Assembly: GCA_031270945.1 (NCBI GenBank)
Contig: JAISWZ010000436.1
Span: 1 to 36,070, forward strand
Reading direction: 5' to 3'
DNA length: 36,070 nt
Origin: Clostridiales bacterium
Lineage (GTDB): Bacteria; Bacillota; Clostridia; Lachnospirales; WQUN01
This document shows, one piece after another, positions 1 through 8,218 of the stretch (the stretch's first letter is position 1; every line of letters begins with the position of its first letter). A model generated the notes under the pieces. It did not search any database, was not told the origin of the DNA, and saw only the letters and a program-made list of their open reading frames with translations. A program made the position numbers and the translations under genes.

Positions 1-265
1 TTGCTCGCAGAAGCCCGAGCAAACTAGTTGAAGCATTCGCCAGGATTTTGGCGATTTGCCCATGAACATTGGGCAAACGCTATCCGGTGCCATTTCGGAA
101 TTTTGGGATATGCACTAAATATCGATCCCATTCCAGGAAGGTGTTTGATGGCCTGGCTTCGCATCGGCAACAGCCTACACAATAACGTTCGGTTAGTTTA
201 TGCATTTGCTTGAGCTCGCAATGTTGGCCCTTTAGGAGAGAGGCGCATGCCCCTCTCCGATAATA

Positions 266-290
266 TCAAGTTTTATCAATATTTCGACAT
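266..290 (+). repeat. Dispersed repeat, copy 1
   Basis: The copy reads TCAAGTTTTATCAATATTTC followed by GACAT. Near-identical copies lie at 1271-1295 and 32151-32175, and an inverted, more diverged copy at 417-440. All are intergenic. No coding or transposase link is visible. Confidence 0.7.
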
Positions 291-416
291 TCAAAGGCCT
301 TTGCGCAAGCTCTGATTTTTCAAGCCCTTCCCGCCGAGATTAGCGCTCAAACGAAACCGCTCCATTCAAGATCGATTGTTGGCCACCGAGCCAGCGTAAC
401 CCGGGCGCTCCTCAAG

Positions 417-440
417 TGTCGAAATATTGATAGATTTTGA
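417..440 (-). repeat. Dispersed repeat, inverted copy
   Basis: On the plus strand this reads TGTCGAAATATTGATAGATT, the reverse complement of the repeat at 266-290 with a few changes. Together with copy 1 it brackets about 125 bases without a gene. Confidence 0.6.
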
Positions 441-513
441 AATTAAATCTGGCATGAGCAACCGCCAAATCGCTTCTCTCTAGAATGTTCGCTTTAAACA
501 ACGCAAAACCCTA

Positions 514-542
514 AAATGACGGCCTTCACTAGGCCGTCATTT
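514..542 (-). terminator. Hairpin terminator for the AP2-like gene
   Basis: Eleven-base perfect arms, AAATGACGGCC (514-524) and GGCCGTCATTT (532-542), enclose a 7-base loop. On the minus strand the stem is followed by a T-rich run (TTTTAGGGTTTT). It lies downstream of the minus-strand gene ending at 635 and would terminate it; the symmetric stem could work from both sides. Confidence 0.6.
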
Positions 543-563
543 GCTTTTCCAAGTTTCAGCCTG

Positions 564-646
564 TCAGGCAACTCCAGGATTGACTCCAAATATACGCGTA
601 ACCTTAAAGCACTTTAAGTTACTTATTCTTACATTTATTTCTTCTC
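564..646 (-). pseudogene. Relic of a third AP2-like repeat
   Basis: Read on the minus strand in a frame different from the adjacent gene, this stretch encodes a peptide containing NVR-I-SN, FKVTR and G-NPG, then a stop at 564-566. It aligns with the start of repeat 2 of the neighbouring protein (NVT-I-HN, FKITR, G-KPDG), about 10 identities in 21 positions. The rest of the repeat is missing. I read it as a third repeat unit, truncated and cut off by a frameshift near the end of the live gene. Confidence 0.55.
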
Positions 647-1033
647 AGCTCCCTTTTTCAGTCTGCCGTTCTTGAAAGGCAACCCGACAGAATCCAAATA
701 TTTAGCGGCCTTCTCTTCAGCCTCTCTTTTGCTTAAAGCGTAAAACTGCTTCTTTAACGCCGTGCCATCAGGCTTGCGCCCTACGACGCGCGTAATCTTG
801 AAATACCTAAAATTATGTATTGTTACATTCGACTCTTTAACGATTCCCCTTTTCGGTCTGCACTTGGGCAAGCCGATGGACTCCAAGTATTTTGCGGCCT
901 TCTCTTCAGCCTCTCTTTTGCTTGATGCGTAGAACTGCTTCTTTATCGCCTTGCCATCAGGCTTGCGCCCTACAACGCGCGTAACCTTGGAATACTTTTT
1001 GTTATTTATTATTACATAAGTCTCTTCCTTCAT
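635..1033 (-). CDS. Small protein of two AP2-like DNA-binding repeats
   Basis: The 132-residue protein is two copies of a roughly 55-residue unit. Each has Y/F-K-[VI]-TRVVGRKPDG, then KKQFYA-SKREAEEKAAKYL and S-GLP. This pattern (beta strands with a basic turn, then an amphipathic AEEKA helix) resembles the AP2-like arm-DNA-binding domain found at the N-terminus of phage and ICE integrases, but no catalytic integrase domain follows. The start at 1033 is preceded by GGGGATT and overlaps the stop of the upstream small frame by ATGA. DNA binding is an inference from fold similarity. Downstream lies a decayed third unit (564-646), so repeat number has changed over time. Repeat structure is certain, function is not. 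Confidence 0.65.
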   Translation of the reverse strand: MKEETYVIINNKKYSKVTRVVGRKPDGKAIKKQFYASSKREAEEKAAKYLESIGLPKCRPKRGIVKESNVTIHNFRYFKITRVVGRKPDGTALKKQFYALSKREAEEKAAKYLDSVGLPFKNGRLKKGAEKK

Positions 1034-1185
1034 ATATCCAATCCCCTTTTTAGTTCTTTTTGCCCTCGCTTCTTCAAGGGCCGCGACATCAAAGCGAATA
1101 TTGCTTTAGAATCATTATAGCATTCTTTTTTGAGTATCGCAACATTTTCACCAAAGGTTTCTATCATTATCCTGTACTGCCTAGA
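1030..1185 (-). CDS. Possible small protein upstream of the AP2-like gene
   Basis: A short basic frame of about 51 residues begins at ATG 1185 (MSRQYRIM) and overlaps the next gene by four bases, which would allow translational coupling. A weak AGGCGA lies just upstream; an in-frame start at 1236 is possible but less attractive. The C-terminus is Lys/Arg-rich. I recognise no family. The main support is the ATGA junction. Confidence 0.3.
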   Translation of the reverse strand, partial: SRQYRIMIETFGENVAILKKECYNDSKAIFALMSRPLKKRGQKELKRGLDI

Positions 1186-1270
1186 CATTTCGCCTGGTGA
1201 TCGGTTGTTGCGCAATACCCCCTCTCCTGACGCCAACGCTTATTGATGAGCGCTCAAATTTGGAATCTAT

Positions 1271-1295
1271 TCAAGTTTTGTCAATATTTCGACAT
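1271..1295 (+). repeat. Dispersed repeat, copy 2
   Basis: It reads TCAAGTTTTGTCAATATTTC then GACAT, one base different from the copy at 266-290. On the minus strand it contains TTGACA, so it could contribute a -35 element to the small minus-strand genes, but no good -10 follows at 17 bases. Confidence 0.7.
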
Positions 1296-1407
1296 TTGCA
1301 GTCCTTGGCGAAAACTCGATCTTCGAAGCAATTCTTCCAAGAGAGCCGTTCTTTTAAGAGATCGATTCTTTTAAGAGTGCCATTCTTTTAAATAAGCCTT
1401 TCCACGC

Positions 1408-1435
1408 AAAAAAGAGAGGGCTTGCACCCCCTCTC
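1408..1435 (-). terminator. Terminator of the sigma/anti-sigma operon
   Basis: On the minus strand GAGAGGG pairs with CCCTCTC (1429-1435 with 1414-1420 on the plus strand) around an 8-base loop and is followed by TTTTTT. It sits about ten bases after the stop of the 388-residue gene, a textbook intrinsic terminator. Confidence 0.8.
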
Positions 1436-1443
1436 CTGACACT

Positions 1444-2610
1444 CTACTTCTTCAAAAGCAAGAAAGCTCTGACCGTCTTTCCATCCAGGCCGGCAAATTC
1501 AAGGGTCAGCTCCTCTGGCGCATCAAAGTACGGGCTGTCTATTTCAAACCAGCAGCGCCTTTCAGTTTCGGTAACTCCTTCTGGATCGTCTGCCACATAG
1601 CCTGAAGACATGTTTGCGTATCGCTTGCCGTCCCCGCCTATAGCGCAAAGGCTTATCTCAATCAAATTGAGCTTGTCGAGGCTTGCCCCATCAGCCTCCG
1701 CCCGCCTGGCGTTATCAGGGTTTGCCAAACCGCTTTTCGCAAAGTCGACCCAAGCGATTATCCTGAAAACAGTCGGGAAAGCAGACGCGCTGACAATCCT
1801 TATTCCGTCCTCTTCTGGTATATCTTGATCATACGAGAGCATTTCCGCCTCTGGGTATTTGTCCTCGATATCAAACTCAACGCTCCAGCTGCCGTTGACC
1901 GTAACAAACTTTTCTGAATTTTCTGATAAATAGCCAAAGCGCAAGCCGCCGACCGAGATTTTCGCCTTTGAGCCAACAGGAAACCTGTCAACAAATTTAG
2001 CGGCAATGGATATGTTGTAGGCCTCTCCCCCAAGGCTTGCCGCTCCGGTGTCAAGCCTGAAGTCTCCGCTACTTAATCCCTCGCCTTCCGGCACATACTC
2101 GTTAACCCCAGTTGAGGGGTTGGAGATGTAATGCCCACCTGGGAAAAACCGTTCCTCTCCGCCATCTTCAGAATAGTGCAGCTCCCAGACGCTGGGCTCG
2201 CCATCGCCAGCCATTTCAAGCTTGAAATCCATGAAGTTGACAGAATTGAACCCTTCTGGCACTTCGAAGCCTTTGATCGTTATTGACAAGCCAATCTCGC
2301 GTTCATCCACGTAGTACTCGCCAAGAGCCACATCTTTCTCGGCGCTTAAAACAGTTTCAAATCCATTCTCAACCGTCTCCACGCGCGAGTCGTTTCCTAT
2401 CCCGCCAATGCTGGCAAAGAACGCCAAGAAGCTTTGGCCCGTGAATCCAAGCGCGATATCCGCTAGCATCACAACCAAGACAACAGTTGCCGCTATCCCC
2501 GCCACGGGCGAAATGCGTTTGGGCTTGCGCGCTATCCCCTGCTCCCTGCAGTGTATCCTGATCAGAACATTCGCCTTCACGCGCTCAGTGTTCCATCCCC
2601 CATCATTCAT
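1444..2610 (-). CDS. Membrane-anchored anti-sigma-like protein
   Basis: The 388-residue protein has a short basic cytoplasmic segment (about 1-33), one transmembrane helix (about 34-56, GIAATVVLVVMLADIALGF) and a long extracytoplasmic region rich in beta-type sequence. Its start overlaps the end of the ECF sigma gene by eight bases, and a full AAGGAGG lies inside that gene, so the two are co-translated. Such a single-pass protein directly behind an ECF factor is usually its membrane-bound regulator, holding the sigma factor at the membrane until an outside signal arrives. The general layout resembles DUF4179-type proteins. I see no zinc anti-sigma HxxxCxxC motif in the N-terminus, so the mode of sigma binding is open. 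Function rests on context. Confidence 0.7.
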   Translation of the reverse strand: MNDGGWNTERVKANVLIRIHCREQGIARKPKRISPVAGIAATVVLVVMLADIALGFTGQSFLAFFASIGGIGNDSRVETVENGFETVLSAEKDVALGEYYVDEREIGLSITIKGFEVPEGFNSVNFMDFKLEMAGDGEPSVWELHYSEDGGEERFFPGGHYISNPSTGVNEYVPEGEGLSSGDFRLDTGAASLGGEAYNISIAAKFVDRFPVGSKAKISVGGLRFGYLSENSEKFVTVNGSWSVEFDIEDKYPEAEMLSYDQDIPEEDGIRIVSASAFPTVFRIIAWVDFAKSGLANPDNARRAEADGASLDKLNLIEISLCAIGGDGKRYANMSSGYVADDPEGVTETERRCWFEIDSPYFDAPEELTLEFAGLDGKTVRAFLLLKK

Positions 2611-3142
2611 ACGAGAACACCTCCTTGCCCAAGATCAGCCGAAGCTTTTCGCGGCCCCGAACAAGCCTGTGCTTGATTGCCGCTTCAGTCATGTCTGTTT
2701 CAGCGGCTATCGCCGTAACCGTCTGCGATCCATAGTAGTGCCGCAGAAATATCTCGCTGTCAGGCTCTCCCATTGAGAGGATAGCCTGCCTCACCGCCAC
2801 GCGCTCGCTCTTTTCAATAACAGCGTTATCCAGCCCGTTCCCGTTGTCCAGCTGGATGTCGTCATCCAATGGAATGGTCTGCGCAACCTTGCGAAACTTG
2901 CTAATCGCCTTGTTCCTGGCCGTCCCCGCAAGCCACTGCTTCAACTTTTGAACTTTGCTTGCGCTGTCCCAGAGAGCGAGAAACACGTCCTCCGCCGTCT
3001 CTTCAACATCTTCGCGCGTCAGGCTCTCTCCAGCCGTGTTTTGGATAACCGTGCAGACATAGGCATTGTACTTGTCGATGATCTTGCCCAGCGCGTCCTC
3101 GCTTCCGCCTTTCACCCCGCTCAGCAGCAGCATGTCAATCAT
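2603..3142 (-). CDS. ECF-type RNA polymerase sigma factor
   Basis: This is a sigma-70 family protein of extracytoplasmic-function type, about 179 residues. Region 2 carries the E-DVEETAEDVFLALWDSA segment and the W-L-GTARNKAISKFRK helix that binds the -10 element. Region 4 carries FLRHYYGSQTVTAIAAETDMTEAAIKHRLVRGREKL, a helix-turn-helix for the -35 element (given here as a domain, not a contiguous quote). I prefer the ATG at 3142 because AGGAGG sits 12 bases upstream; a start at 3190 would place the Shine-Dalgarno inside the gene. It overlaps the downstream membrane protein by eight bases and probably controls its own operon plus cell-surface targets. Regulon unknown. Confidence 0.88.
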   Translation of the reverse strand: MIDMLLLSGVKGGSEDALGKIIDKYNAYVCTVIQNTAGESLTREDVEETAEDVFLALWDSASKVQKLKQWLAGTARNKAISKFRKVAQTIPLDDDIQLDNGNGLDNAVIEKSERVAVRQAILSMGEPDSEIFLRHYYGSQTVTAIAAETDMTEAAIKHRLVRGREKLRLILGKEVFSYE

Positions 3143-3232
3143 TTGCGCTAACCGCCTCCTTTGTTTGTTTGCATCTCTAGGGCCATGCATCTATATAGTC
3201 GCAGATTATCGGAGGTTGGTGCCGCTTGAAAC

Positions 3233-3267
3233 AAAAAAACTTAAGAGATATCTTGCATCTCTTAAGT
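3233..3267 (-). terminator. Second terminator or leader attenuator before the ECF gene
   Basis: On the minus strand ACTTAAGAGAT (rc of 3257-3267) pairs with ATCTCTTAAGT (rc of 3239-3249), an 11-base perfect stem with a 7-base loop, and seven T follow. It comes after the MreB terminator (3344-3368) and before the sigma gene, so it is either a backup terminator for MreB or an attenuator in the sigma leader. Confidence 0.75.
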
Positions 3268-3343
3268 CCCTGAATTAAAGCATTTTCTGGTCTTTTTCTT
3301 TTAAGTCAAAGCTTTTTCTGTCCCTGCGCCTTTCACGCAACGC

Positions 3344-3368
3344 AAAAAAGGGAGGCTCCGCCCCCCTC
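3344..3368 (-). terminator. Terminator of the MreB gene
   Basis: On the minus strand GGGGGGC pairs with GCCTCCC across a GGA loop (one G-U pair), followed by TTTTTT. It lies just after the MreB-family stop codon. Confidence 0.8.
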
Positions 3369-3373
3369 TCGCA

Positions 3374-4387
3374 TCAATTCCTCCTGGTCATTTCCCTCAT
3401 GTCGAGCTTTCCGGTCGAAACAAACTCAATGAACTTCCCTGTGCCCATCGCGACGCAGGATATGGCGTTGTCCGCTATTATGGCGTTGATGCTTGTCCGC
3501 TCCTTAATAAGCTTGTCCAATCCATTTAAAAGGCTTCCGCCTCCGGTCATGACGATGCCTCGATCAGAGATGTCACTTGCGAGCTCTGGCGGCGTTCTTT
3601 CCAAAACCGTATGCACCGCTTCAACTATGCTGGCTACAGACTCCGCAAGGGCGCCAAGCATCTCGTCAGAGGAAACGGTAATGGTCTTGGGCAGTCCGGT
3701 GATCAGGTTCCTGCCTCTCACGTCCATTGTGACAGGTATTGTGCGAGGATAAGCGGTCCCAATGTTTATTTTCAAGTCCTCGGCAGTTCTTTCGCCTATG
3801 AGGATGTTGTGCTTCTTTCTCATGTACCTGATAATCGACTCGTCAAAGTTGTCTCCAGCCACTTTCAGCGACGTGCTCACAACAGTTCCGCCAAGGGATA
3901 TGACAGCCACGTCGGTGGTGCCGCCTCCGATGTCAACAACCATGGATCCGCAAGCGCGGGCGATGTCTATTCCAGCCCCTATGGCTGCCGCTATCGGCTC
4001 CTCGATTATAAAAACCTGCCTTGCCCCGGCTGTGCGCGTTGCGTCCATCACAGCCCTTCTTTCAACCTCTGTAACGCTTGAAGGAACGCAAACCGCAATT
4101 CTCGGCTTTCTCAGCATGTGCCTTCCTACTGCCTTGGATATGAAGTGCTTGAGCATTTTTTCAGTTATGTCGTAATCTGAGATCACGCCTTCGCGAAGAG
4201 GCCTGATGGCAACGATATTGCCAGGAGTTCTTCCAATCATGCTTCTTGCGTCAGAGCCAACGGCTAGGATATCGTTGCTGTCCTTGTTGATCGCGACAAC
4301 TGAGGGCTCCTGCAATACTATTCCTTCGCCTTTTATATAAACTAGAATGCTGGCAGTCCCTAGATCTATTCCTATGTCAATGCCCAT
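3374..4387 (-). CDS. mreB: MreB-family bacterial actin
   Basis: The 337-residue protein is a full-length MreB/Mbl-type cell-shape actin, which polymerises under the membrane and guides lateral wall synthesis. The first nucleotide-binding loop is GIDLGTASILVY near the N-terminus, the second is VVDIGGGTTDVA around residue 150, and the adenosine loop is MTGGGSLLNGL near residue 280. EEPIAAAIGAG is also typical. The ATG at 4387 is preceded by GAAGGAG; an in-frame start at 4438 would only add residues coded by a duplicated leader. No mreC, mreD or rodA follows, so this is a solitary copy and may be an Mbl- or MreBH-like paralogue rather than the main MreB. It ends in its own terminator. Confidence 0.92.
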   Translation of the reverse strand: MGIDIGIDLGTASILVYIKGEGIVLQEPSVVAINKDSNDILAVGSDARSMIGRTPGNIVAIRPLREGVISDYDITEKMLKHFISKAVGRHMLRKPRIAVCVPSSVTEVERRAVMDATRTAGARQVFIIEEPIAAAIGAGIDIARACGSMVVDIGGGTTDVAVISLGGTVVSTSLKVAGDNFDESIIRYMRKKHNILIGERTAEDLKINIGTAYPRTIPVTMDVRGRNLITGLPKTITVSSDEMLGALAESVASIVEAVHTVLERTPPELASDISDRGIVMTGGGSLLNGLDKLIKERTSINAIIADNAISCVAMGTGKFIEFVSTGKLDMREMTRRN

Positions 4388-4402
4388 TATTCTTCTCCTT
4401 CT

Positions 4403-4446
4403 ATAAGGCGTATTATACCGGCCCATAAGGCGTATCATGCCGGCGA
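4403..4446. repeat. 22-bp tandem duplication in the MreB leader
   Basis: Two units, 4403-4424 and 4425-4446, both begin ATAAGGCGTAT and share CCGG at the same place. On the minus strand the unit next to the gene contains TATAAT (4412-4417), which could be a -10 element, although no good -35 stands 17 bases upstream. Confidence 0.6.
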
Positions 4447-4562
4447 GCGCTCAATTGAAGAATCTATAGGCAAGCTATAAATTCTTGAAGCATAAGCCAC
4501 ATTCAAGCAACCTATGGCTTATGCGCTAAGCGCCGCTTGCGACGGCCTCAAGCGCTGTCCAA

Positions 4563-4648
4563 GGGCATATCCCAATTGCGCAAGGCTTTGGCAAGCCCTC
4601 GCGAAACATTTCAAGGCTTCTCGCGCCCTTTTGTTTTGGGGTATGCCC
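4563..4648. repeat. Inverted-repeat family, copy with GGGCATA ends
   Basis: The left end GGGCATATCCCAA and right end TTGGGGTATGCCC are inverse complements except for one position that becomes a U-G pair in RNA. The interior has further short GC-rich inverted segments. Confidence 0.65.
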
Positions 4649-4814
4649 AAAATAACGTTTTGCGCCATCATGGCGGCAACATGCCCGCGCCGCTAGCGCC
4701 CGAAAAGCCGCAAGCGGTTTTGGCGAAGACGCGTCCCGGAACTGTTTGCGGCTTGCAAAGCCTGCTTTCGCAAGGCTTCGCTCGCCTTTTCTTGAAAAGC
4801 GGGATGCGCTTTTG

Positions 4815-4920
4815 GCGCATATCCCAATACTCCAAAAAAGGCGCAGTGAAAGTCATCGCGATGCTTTAACGCGTGACTTTCACAAGCCATAAAATTAAAT
4901 TTGGGATATGCTCTTAGCGC
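4815..4920. repeat. Inverted-repeat family, long copy
   Basis: The ends are GCGCATATCCCAA and TTGGGATATGCTCTTAGCGC. Inside, GTGAAAGTCA and TGACTTTCAC form a second nested inverted pair. The 106-base element is related in both ends and interior to the copies at 8141-8218 and 27055-27148. Confidence 0.75.
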
Positions 4921-5091
4921 TAAACTCCTTGGGCGCAAGCCCAAGTTGGCAAGCCCCCGATATAGGGGCCATCTTCTCGAATATAATCGAATCTTGATTA
5001 CTATTATACCTGATAAAGAGAAATTGTAAATAGCAATGTTTTCGGAGCAGCAGCGCCCGTTTCTGTCACCTTGCGCTTGCACTCATATTTT

Positions 5092-5230
5092 GCGCATATC
5101 CCAATATTATACTATTGTCTTCTGGGACACGCTGGAAGTCCATCTCCTAAAATGGCTCGAACTGGCATCTTCTGTTTTGGTTCAAACCCGCGCGAACCCG
5201 CGCAATTGTTTAAAAACCGGGATATGCACC
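5092..5230. repeat. Inverted-repeat family, spread copy
   Basis: GCGCATATCCCAATAT on the left and GGGATATGCACCTAG on the right face each other about 110 bases apart. The interior is not clearly like the other copies, so this may be two half-elements. Confidence 0.5.
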
Positions 5231-5652
5231 TAGATGAACATTTTTGGCATATTCCAAAAGGGCGAAGAAAAGCCTTTTTGTGCATATGATTTAATGCCAA
5301 TGAGTGAATGCCTGTGAGCGAATAGATCTGCGTTGATCACTCAAACGGATGGTCGCGAGATGAATTATTTGCCTAACACCCCTCGCGAGTCAATGGCATT
5401 CCCCAAACTTGTCTTGCAAACGCAACCCTGCGCCACTTTGGGTCATGCCCTAAGCGCATATCCCCAAGCTCCATCGAAGGCGCAACAGCCAGCGCGACAC
5501 TTTTAAAATAAATAAATCAAGCTTTGGACTCCTGCATCTTTCCCACATCTCTTTGCCATACATAAAGCATTCCCGAAATCACGCGCCCTAAAGCAGCCTT
5601 GGCTTTCGCGATATGGTCTTGGGCAGCCTTCGAGCAAGATCCAGCCCAGTAT

Positions 5653-6366
5653 CTACAGTTTGGCAGTGAGCCATACTCCGGCAACGAAGCCTAGCATGGC
5701 GCCTATGGCTGACATGCGCCCTCTCCAAACATCCTTGGATTCCGGCAAAATGTTTCCACAGGCTATGTAGAGCATAACGCCTCCAGAGAAGCAGAGGCAA
5801 GCGTCCACAAACAGCGGCGATGATGAGCTTATCAAAGCGCCTGACAGCGCTCCGACAGACATTGGAATGGGAACCAAAAGCGACAGGGCAAGCATTTTGC
5901 TCGCCTTGGCGCCAGCCTGCTTAAACGGCAGCATAACGGCAAGCCCTTCAGGAAAGCAATGGGCAGCGATCATTATCGCAAGCGACACGCCTGCCGGAAA
6001 TGAAACATGCAGCAGCGAGCCCAAAGCCATGCCTTCTGGAATGTTATGGATAGTAACTCCCAAGACCAGCAAAAGGCCAGCTTTCTCATACCTATGAAAC
6101 TCTCCCAGCCGCCCCTCCAGCCAAGCCGAAAGAGCGACCCCCAAGAGCATGGCTATTATTCCCTTGTAAAGCCCAAAGCGCTCGAGAGAGCCTGGAATCA
6201 GCTCAAAGCATATGAAAGCAATGATTATTCCAGCAGTAAAGCCCATCATTGTGCCAAGAAACCTGTTGCCCAACTTCCCAACGGCAAAGCAGAAGACGCC
6301 TGCCAAGAAAAATCCTGAAAACGCCGTAAGATATCCAACCAACCCGATAGACAAAAAGTGCTGCAT
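5653..6366 (-). CDS. ZIP-family divalent metal transporter
   Basis: The 237-residue integral membrane protein has about eight hydrophobic segments and the two signature metal-site helices of the ZIP family: HNIPEGMALG in the middle of the protein and HCFPEGLAV shortly after. These His/Pro/Glu residues bind zinc, iron or manganese for import across the cytoplasmic membrane. Length and spacing fit the short bacterial ZupT/GufA branch. I chose ATG 6366 because AGGGGGGATAGGG lies directly upstream; the frame stays open to 6528, but that would add a very basic 54-residue segment without a ribosome-binding site. It stands alone between long intergenic regions. The metal preferred cannot be told from sequence. 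Confidence 0.88.
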   Translation of the reverse strand: MQHFLSIGLVGYLTAFSGFFLAGVFCFAVGKLGNRFLGTMMGFTAGIIIAFICFELIPGSLERFGLYKGIIAMLLGVALSAWLEGRLGEFHRYEKAGLLLVLGVTIHNIPEGMALGSLLHVSFPAGVSLAIMIAAHCFPEGLAVMLPFKQAGAKASKMLALSLLVPIPMSVGALSGALISSSSPLFVDACLCFSGGVMLYIACGNILPESKDVWRGRMSAIGAMLGFVAGVWLTAKL

Positions 6367-6639
6367 CCCTATCCCCCCTAATAAATCATATGAGGGGCCT
6401 CGGGCAAGCAGAATCCCAAAGGCTAAGCCTATTCCTAAATTTTTGGACTTTGTTCTTCGCTTTTCTTTCCTAAATTTTGGAATCCTGCGCATTTGAGCCG
6501 CGCCATTGCATCCAATTATATTTTTCATTCATAATTCAATGTTTATACGCACTTTATTGATTGTTCTTTGTGCATATTCTATCTTTTTAACGAATACTTG
6601 AACTGGGATAGACGATTGGCCGCAAATATCAAATCAGGC

Positions 6640-6733
6640 GCTGCCAAGTGCGTATTACGCTGCCAAGTGCGTATTTTCTGCCAAGTGCGAATTTCGCTGC
6701 AAGTGCGTGTTTCGCTGCCAAGTGCGTATTTTT
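6640..6733. repeat. Five-copy tandem repeat GCTGCCAAGTGCGTATT
   Basis: The unit of 18-19 bases occurs five times with small changes (GCTGCCAAGTGCGTATT, a copy with GCGAATTT, a copy lacking one C). It has no spacers and is not a CRISPR array. Confidence 0.85.
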
Positions 6734-7326
6734 TGTCTTGCTAATGTCTGGCCTTTCACCAAGCGTTTCTCTTATCTTTATCATGAACTGCGCCTTTTGC
6801 TCAGGTTGGTGGTTGATCCACTAATGACGCCTTGATGTCGCTTTGATGTCGCTTTAATGTGGAATTTTCTTTTCATTGCCCGCCTTAAAAGCCAGTTGGG
6901 CAGCGCCTTGATCCCTCTTGGCGCTTGCGAGCATAAAGCCATCTCTTGGGCGCATTGGGCTTGCGCACCATGGGATATGCCTAGGTATCCAGCAGCAACT
7001 CAATTCAGCAACAAGCGTACCTCTACTCACGGCATTTTACGCCGCATTTCGCAGTTACTTGAAGATTTTCAAATCAACCCGCCTGTTTTTCCAAGCGGCA
7101 ATTCTTTTTCCTCAGCATTATACATCAGGAATCAAAATATTTCAAGAAATGAATAAAATCAATAATTTCTATTTTTGCGCTCTTATTTCCACTTTTTAAT
7201 CCTTAAAGTTACTTTATGCCCCTTCTCGCAACCCCATGCATATAACGATTCTTGCGCAGATCAAAGTTTGGTTGCTCAAAAGCGCTGGGGCGGAGATCCA
7301 TAAATTTATTTGCAGCAAAATCTTGG

Positions 7327-7373
7327 GTGTTTCTGGTTGAATTGGTGTTCCTGGTTGAATCGGGCGTTCCTGG
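7327..7373. repeat. 18-bp tandem repeat, about 2.5 copies
   Basis: The unit is close to GTTCCTGGTTGAATCGGG and repeats with two or three changes per copy. It lies in an intergenic region with other short arrays. Confidence 0.7.
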
Positions 7374-7907
7374 ATATCACGAGCTGTCCTAATGCCGGCT
7401 CAAGCCGCACCCATCCATGGCAATCAAAGGCTGAGTTGACGCTTGCTACACAATATTTCCAGCCAAAACAAATCGCGCGTCCTGCAAGCGACAAACCTAA
7501 AACCTCATTCTTGCAAATTTCCAGCCATGCAAATTTCCAGCCTCGGATTCATATTGCATAAAATCCTTGCGTCTGCGTCTTCCCTCCCAATCATCCCCTG
7601 ATAATTCCGTAATGCTCTTGCTCTCAAAAATAGGATTTTTCCGGTGCCCTTACGGAATTTTGGCATTCGCGCCAACAAATCAAAACGAGCATTTGAGCCC
7701 TGCATTCCGCTCAAACCCGCAGCCCTTGCGCGATTGCAATCATCTCTTCAAGCAGCCCAAAACCAAGAGAATTGCACCATTTTCTCTCGCAAGCCGCTCC
7801 CAGAACAGAAAATTTCCAAATCGGCACAGCATTTTACTGTATCCAGCAAACATTGCATGTGGTATACTGATTGTGTAAGGGCGCGAAAAGAACTGCGCTT
7901 TTTGTCT

Positions 7908-8001
7908 TTGCGCTTTTGGTCTTTTGGCCTTTTTGGCCTTTTTGGCCTTTTTGGTTTTTGGGCCTTTTTGATCTTTTTGGCCTTTTTGTCTTTTTGTTGC
8001 G
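7908..8001. repeat. TTTTTGGCC low-complexity tract
   Basis: A 10-bp motif, CCTTTTTGGC, repeats about eight times with drift. One strand is T/G/C only and the other A/G/C only. Open frames through it encode Phe/Leu/Trp- or Lys/Gly-rich nonsense, so I do not call genes. Confidence 0.8.
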
Positions 8002-8140
8002 TCCGAGCGAAAACATCCGTTTAACTCATCCTTTGCATTCGCTTATGGGCGACCAACGACACGAGTGAAAAACGCAGTTCTTTTCACTCACCGGCTTAGC
8101 GGAAGACGCATTCAAACGCTTGCAAAAGCATGCTCCAAGT

Positions 8141-8218
8141 AAATATCCCAAAATTCCTAAAGCGCGGCGAAAGTCATCGCGCTACTCATTAAATTTATTT
8201 TTGGGATACGCTCCTAGC
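8141..8218. repeat. Inverted-repeat family, short copy
   Basis: AAATATCCCAAAATTCC on the left faces TTTTGGGATACGCTCCTAGC on the right. The interior CGAAAGTCATCGCG is shared with the copy at 4815-4920. The outer end is less well paired than in other copies. Confidence 0.65.

Larger units (their letters stand above)
1..563. other. Gene-poor left edge
   Basis: I see no convincing gene here. The only open frame of note, 28-213, has no ribosome-binding site and is crossed by a dispersed repeat, so I do not call it. The stretch holds a half copy of the GGGATATGC repeat family (82-120), an imperfect hairpin with a GCAT loop (about 236-259), two copies in opposite orientation of the TCAATATTTCGACA repeat (266-290 and 417-440), and a terminator hairpin (514-542). 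Confidence 0.6.
4447..5652. other. Long intergenic region rich in inverted repeats
   Basis: About 1.2 kb without a gene I can support. It carries at least three copies of the GCATATCCCAA inverted-repeat family (4563-4648, 4815-4920, 5092-5230) and fragments near 5240-5290 and 5457. Short frames here read through the repeats and have no ribosome-binding sites. No terminator is obvious for the ZIP gene that ends at 5653. Confidence 0.6.

Noticed and set aside
28..213. A 61-residue open frame at the left edge
   Set aside because: No ribosome-binding site, no recognisable domain, and it reads through a copy of the GGGATATGC repeat.
6640..6733. CRISPR-like array
   Set aside because: Units are only 18-19 bases and directly adjacent without unique spacers; no cas genes are near.
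7908..8024. A hydrophobic Phe/Leu/Trp-rich small membrane protein
   Set aside because: The composition comes entirely from a drifting 10-bp simple repeat, and similar frames exist in other registers.
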